Assembly (NCBI GenBank): GCA_017616445.1
Contig: JAFZYE010000079.1
Location: forward strand, 1 to 63,624
Direction of reading: 5' to 3'
DNA: 63,624 nt
Origin: Bacteroidaceae bacterium
GTDB taxonomy: Bacteria > Bacteroidota > Bacteroidia > Bacteroidales > Bacteroidaceae
Below, in pieces: positions 60,741 through 63,624 of the stretch. Position numbers and translations under genes: made by a program. Below the pieces are notes generated by a model. That model saw only the letters and a program-made list of their open reading frames with translations. It was not told the DNA's origin and did no database searches. Position 1 is the stretch's first letter. The number at the start of each line of letters is the position of its first letter.

Positions 60741-61592
60741 ATGACAAACTACTATACCGTTGCAGGACATATATTTAGTGTCTGTGGGGAGGAAGAGATA
60801 TTCTCCCGAATGGATAACTATGCACCCTTCTCTTCGGGCGCTGCAGAGACGGTGGTCTTCTCGTTGAGTGTCGAAGGGGGAGAGCCGCCTGCCTACGTAG
60901 AGGAAATCCGTCAGGACGATGAGGGGCAGGTCATCATCTGTGGACGAACCCCAGCAGGCGAACCTGTGTTTGAGTATCGTTGGGGTGGCAAGTCGGCTGG
61001 ATGGCTCATCTGCTCTGCCGACTATGTCCGTTCGCGACTCGTGGTGACCGATGGCTACCAGAAACTGGCTGTCGATAATGCGCTGATGGTGCTCTATGCC
61101 CTTGCTACGGCACGATTGCAGACAGCTCTCTTTCATGCTGCGGCTGTGAGTTACAAGGACTGTGCCTATATGTTCCTGGGCAAAAGTGGAACGGGTAAGA
61201 GCACACATGCACGGTTGTGGCAACAGTATATCGAGGGTGTGGAACTGGTAAATGATGACAACCCTGTGGTACGTATCATGGATGACGGTCAGGCGTGGGT
61301 CTTTGGGTCTCCTTGGAGTGGAAAGACTCCTTGCTATCGTCCGGTGAGCTATCCCCTGAAGGGCATCGTGCTCCTGAGTCAGGCTCCCTACAACAAGATA
61401 GAACGTCTTCGAGGCATTCAGGCCTATGCGGCACTTGTGCCGAGCATCAGCGGAAAACGGTGGGATGAGCGCATAGCCGACGGGCTGCATCAGACAGAGA
61501 ACACGTTGGCATCTCACGTACCTGTGTGGCATCTGGAGTGCTTGCCCGATGAGGCTGCCGCACGGATTTGTAACGAGACGATATCAGCATGA
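60741..61592 (+). CDS. HPr-kinase-like ATPase
   Basis: 283 residues. The C-terminal half has the HPr kinase/PEP carboxykinase fold: P-loop GKSGTGKST (147-155), VNDDNPVVRI (170-179), and SPWSGKTPCYR. The N-terminal half is a beta-rich unknown domain. Such proteins next to PqqD-like genes occur in peptide-maturation loci, where they may phosphorylate a peptide. It overlaps the next gene by 4 bp (ATGA). No HPr or PTS gene is near, so a role in PTS control is unlikely. Confidence 0.75.
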   Translation: MTNYYTVAGHIFSVCGEEEIFSRMDNYAPFSSGAAETVVFSLSVEGGEPPAYVEEIRQDDEGQVIICGRTPAGEPVFEYRWGGKSAGWLICSADYVRSRLVVTDGYQKLAVDNALMVLYALATARLQTALFHAAAVSYKDCAYMFLGKSGTGKSTHARLWQQYIEGVELVNDDNPVVRIMDDGQAWVFGSPWSGKTPCYRPVSYPLKGIVLLSQAPYNKIERLRGIQAYAALVPSISGKRWDERIADGLHQTENTLASHVPVWHLECLPDEAAARICNETISA

Positions 61593-62032
61593 ACGACACC
61601 ATCATCATACAAGAGGCCATCCGACTGGTTGGAGAAGGAATTAGCGTGACCTTTCCCGTTAAAGGGTGGAGCATGTTGCCTTTCATCATCGGGGGACGTG
61701 AGAGTGTCATCCTCCAGAAACCTGTCGAACCCAAGGTGGGTGATGTGGTGCTTGCATGGGTGGAAGGCAACCGCTATGTAGTCCATCGTATCATCCGTAT
61801 TGAAGAGGGTCAGGTGACGCTCATGGGCGATGGAAACGTGGCAGGTACGGAGCATTGTTCGCTTGCAGATGTGAAGGCTCTCGCAACCCATGTGGTTGAT
61901 GCCAAAGGACGGAAACACTACCTCTATACCCGCTGGCGCCGATGGGCAGCCAAGCTTTGGTTCCACCTCCGTCCCATCCGACGATATCCGTTGGCGATTG
62001 TTAGAAGAGTAGGACCCCCTAACCCCCTTTAG
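61589..62032 (+). CDS. S24/S26-type peptidase-like protein
   Basis: 147 residues. VKGWSMLPFI holds the Ser of the signal-peptidase/LexA-like family, and the later KVGDVVLAWV and YVVHRIIRI are typical of S26 peptidases. The usual catalytic Lys position is not evident from reading alone. No signal anchor is seen at the N-terminus. The last residues (VGPPNPL) are encoded by a palindromic element. It may process the peptide of this cluster. It overlaps the HPr-kinase-like gene by 4 bp. Confidence 0.75.
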   Translation: MNDTIIIQEAIRLVGEGISVTFPVKGWSMLPFIIGGRESVILQKPVEPKVGDVVLAWVEGNRYVVHRIIRIEEGQVTLMGDGNVAGTEHCSLADVKALATHVVDAKGRKHYLYTRWRRWAAKLWFHLRPIRRYPLAIVRRVGPPNPL

Positions 62033-62039
62033 GGGGAAT
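62011..62039. repeat. Palindromic element, type 1, encoding a C-terminus
   Basis: AGGACCCCCTAA, CCCCCTTTAGGGGGAAT. In frame at the end of the peptidase-like gene: it encodes GPPNPL and the TAG stop. The reading frame differs from that of the copy at the nadK end. Confidence 0.85.
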
Positions 62040-62170
62040 GAGGGTAAAGTTCAAAGTTTAAAGTTCAAAGTTTAGAGTCAGTTGAATAAATAGTTCAATT
62101 GTAAATAGCGAAATTGTAAATAGCGAAATTGGAAATAAATAGTCAATAGTAAATTGTTAAATTGTAAATA
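62040..62170. repeat. AT-rich short repeats before the PqqD-like gene
   Basis: GTTCAAAGTTTAAAGTTC and AATTGTAAATAGCGAAATTG words. No promoter was recognised in it. Confidence 0.6.
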
Positions 62171-62175
62171 AAATT

Positions 62176-62445
62176 GTGCAAATAAAATCTGGATTTGTGC
62201 TACGCGAAGTGTGTGGCGAGAAAGTGATTGTGGGCGAAGGACTCGACGCCATCAATTTTGGTAAGTTGCTCTCGTTGAACGAGACAGCTGCATGGTTGTG
62301 GAAACAGGCGAAGGAGATGGGCGATTTCTCTGTCGACGATTTGGCCGCTAAACTGTGTGAGGAATACGAAGTGTTAGCAGACGACGCAAAGGCCGATGTA
62401 GCTGAGATGCTTGACGAATGGAAACAAGTAGGGGTGGTAGAGTAA
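62176..62445 (+). CDS. PqqD-like peptide-binding protein
   Basis: 89 residues read from GTG 62176, the only plausible start. GFVLREVCGEKVIV, LNETAAWLWKQA and CEEYEVLADDAKADVAEMLDEW (in two pieces here) match PqqD-type RiPP recognition elements, which hold a leader peptide for modifying enzymes. It lies between the peptidase-like gene and the ABC exporter. No precursor peptide was recognised in the window; it may lie beyond the right edge. Confidence 0.8.
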   Translation: MQIKSGFVLREVCGEKVIVGEGLDAINFGKLLSLNETAAWLWKQAKEMGDFSVDDLAAKLCEEYEVLADDAKADVAEMLDEWKQVGVVE

Positions 62446-62545
62446 AGTTCAAAGGTTAATAGGTTAGAGGTAAGAGGTAAGGAGTAAGAGGTAAGAGGAT
62501 AGTTCGCTGGTGTTAACGTCCTATGGTATTCTCTCACCTCTCACC
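62446..62545. repeat. AT-rich and CTCACCTCT-type short repeats before the exporter gene
   Basis: GGTTAGAGGTAAGAGGTAAG words and CTCTCACCTCTCACCTCT, which are inverse to each other, flank TTCGCTGGTGTTAACGTCC. That central part is like the inverse of the end of the 22765 repeat. Confidence 0.6.
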
Positions 62546-62564
62546 TCTAAAAAAGTTGAAAAAT

Positions 62565-63624
62565 ATGCGCTTTAACAAGACAAAATATCCCACTCGGACA
62601 ATCCTGCGATGGCTGTGGAGCCACCATAAGGGATGTCGTACTCAGGCCATCACCAATGTGGTGGTCGGACTGTTGCAGGTGGGACTTGGTCTGTGGGGCG
62701 TGGAGCAGTTGCGCCAACTGACCGATGTGGCTACAGGCAAGCAGGAGGGACATCTCCTCTGGATGGTTGCCCTCTATGTGGTCATCATGCTCGCTGAGTT
62801 CCTCTGTCACATCAGTCGCACATGGTTGGCAGCTGTGCTGGGTGTCCGTACCCAGAACATGATGCAGCGTCAGTTCTTCGAGCGTATCTTGAAAGGGAAG
62901 TGGAGCGGCATCGAGCGGTTCCATAGCGGCGATGTGCTGAACCGTCTGTTCGGTGATGTCAACGATATCGTGAATCTGATGTCTGAAGTATTGCCGTTCC
63001 TCGTAACCATTATTGTGCAGTTTATTGCGTCATTTGTATACCTTCTACTGATGGACTCCACCCTGGCCATCATCATCGTCATCAGCTGTCCGATTTTCCT
63101 GCTGCTGAGCAAACTCTATTTCCGCAAGATGCGGCGTATCGTGCGCAAGCTGAAAGACAGCAACAGCGACCTGCAGTCAACCATACAGGAGAGCATCCAG
63201 CATAAGATGGTCATCAAGGTCATGGAGATGGCCGACCGCATGGTCAGCCGTCTGGCTCGACGTCAGCAGCTGCTACAATGGCAGACCCAGCAGCGAGCCC
63301 GTCTGTCCATCCTGACACGCACCATCGTCTTCATCGGCTTCCGAGGAGCAGCGATTGCTGCGCTCGCCTACGGACTGGTGCAGGTACAGAACAATGTCAT
63401 CACAGTAGGTATGCTTATGGCCTTCACACAGTTGGTGTGGCGCATTCAGCATCCGTTGCTCGATCTGGGACGACTCCTCCCTACGCTGGTCAACAGCTTT
63501 GCATCCTCCGAACGACTCATGGAACTCGAAGAGCTGCCTGTCGAACAGGCTGCGGCTCATGGAACTTCTGGAACCCTTGGAACATCTTCATTCCCCCTAA
63601 AGGGGGTTAGGGGGTCTAAGGGGG
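62565..63624 (+). CDS. ABC exporter, N-terminal part (runs off the right edge), with an in-frame element
   Basis: 353 residues are visible, with no stop before the edge. Membrane helices are in the order of a type IV exporter half: TNVVVGLLQVGLGLWGV, WMVALYVVIMLAEFLCHI, FLVTIIVQFIASFVYLLLM, TLAIIIVISCPIFLLLS, then IVFIGFRGAAIAALAYGLV and GMLMAFTQLVW. The coupling-helix FHSGDVLNRLFGDV fits an ABC transmembrane domain. After the last helix a low-complexity linker (HGTSGTLGTSS) leads into FPLKGVRGSKG, encoded by a palindromic element. The ATPase domain should follow outside the window. It is likely the exporter of the peptide cluster. Confidence 0.85.
   Translation, partial: MRFNKTKYPTRTILRWLWSHHKGCRTQAITNVVVGLLQVGLGLWGVEQLRQLTDVATGKQEGHLLWMVALYVVIMLAEFLCHISRTWLAAVLGVRTQNMMQRQFFERILKGKWSGIERFHSGDVLNRLFGDVNDIVNLMSEVLPFLVTIIVQFIASFVYLLLMDSTLAIIIVISCPIFLLLSKLYFRKMRRIVRKLKDSNSDLQSTIQESIQHKMVIKVMEMADRMVSRLARRQQLLQWQTQQRARLSILTRTIVFIGFRGAAIAALAYGLVQVQNNVITVGMLMAFTQLVWRIQHPLLDLGRLLPTLVNSFASSERLMELEELPVEQAAAHGTSGTLGTSSFPLKGVRGSKG
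63591..63618. repeat. Palindromic element, type 1, inside the ABC exporter gene
   Basis: TTCCCCCTAAAGGGGG, TTA, GGGGGTCTA. It starts exactly at codon 343 and keeps the frame open to the edge. It lies in the linker between membrane and ATPase parts. Confidence 0.85.

Noticed and set aside
63278-63610. 110-residue frame near the right edge
   Set aside because: It is another frame of the ABC exporter, whose own frame has clear membrane helices.
1-63624. tRNA, rRNA, prophage or insertion sequence
   Set aside because: No cloverleaf, rRNA, transposase, integrase or phage structural gene was recognised on either strand.

Overview
The window looks like a chromosomal stretch from a Prevotella-like member of the Bacteroidales (Prevotellaceae). 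The reasons are: many promoters of the Bacteroidetes type (TTTG, about 19-20 bp, then TAnnTTTG) with almost no Shine-Dalgarno sequences; two core type IX secretion genes (porU, porV); lipoproteins and outer-membrane barrels of Bacteroidetes type; DUF4290, DUF4923-like and DUF3667 proteins; and a MurA with the Cys-to-Asp active-site change. No rRNA, tRNA, CRISPR array, prophage or insertion sequence was recognised.

Layout. 1-8.0 kb: the 3' end of an unknown gene, a lipoprotein, and a three-gene RND efflux operon (adaptor, pump, outer-membrane channel). 8.2-9.9 kb: panB and a metallo-beta-lactamase-fold hydrolase on the minus strand. 10-15 kb: a DUF4923-like lipoprotein, a small barrel, a carboxyltransferase related to OadA/PycB that lacks the biotinyl-lysine motif, and a secreted GH8 glycosidase. 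15-18.6 kb: a secreted acid phosphatase with two fused phosphatase domains, and dnaK. 18.9-26.3 kb: a vWA-like membrane protein, a DUF975-type membrane protein, a lipoprotein cyclophilin, and three secreted proteins, two of which are paralogues (one is a DUF4419/YD-repeat fusion). 26.3-33.5 kb: a RecD-like helicase, rsmD, DUF2809, a large TonB-receptor-like barrel and a MORN protein. 33.5-46.2 kb: a housekeeping block (menA, ispF, porV, porU, FAH hydrolase, rseP, dxr, rimM, murA, DUF4290, tsaB), almost all minus strand and tightly packed. 46.7-50.9 kb: a small membrane protein, a ParE-type toxin-antitoxin pair, and an ECF sigma/anti-sigma operon with envelope proteins. 51-55.4 kb: an FNT-type channel and two tandem sensor proteins, one an active-looking kinase and one catalytically degenerate. 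55.7-60.5 kb: pdxJ-exbB-exbD-tonB-DUF3667, divergent from nadK. 60.7-63.6 kb: an HPr-kinase-like ATPase, an S24/S26 peptidase-like protein, a PqqD-like protein and the start of an ABC exporter. This last set looks like a peptide-maturation (RiPP-like) locus that runs off the right edge.

Most of the unexplained structure lies between genes. (1) A family of C-run/G-run palindromic elements, about 14 copies, sits at gene ends. It supplies C-terminal codons or stop codons for several proteins and lies in frame inside two genes (the helicase and the ABC transporter). (2) Three intergenic loci (about 1.9-2.1, 8.1-8.2 and 46.5-46.6 kb) carry arrays with a 22-bp period, made of 10-bp cores and 12-bp spacers; the cores are clearly repeated in loci A and C and only loosely in locus B. 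One of these loci lies downstream of a strong orphan promoter. (3) AT-rich 7- to 11-bp repeats and a separate GTTACCGC-type interspersed repeat fill many other gaps.
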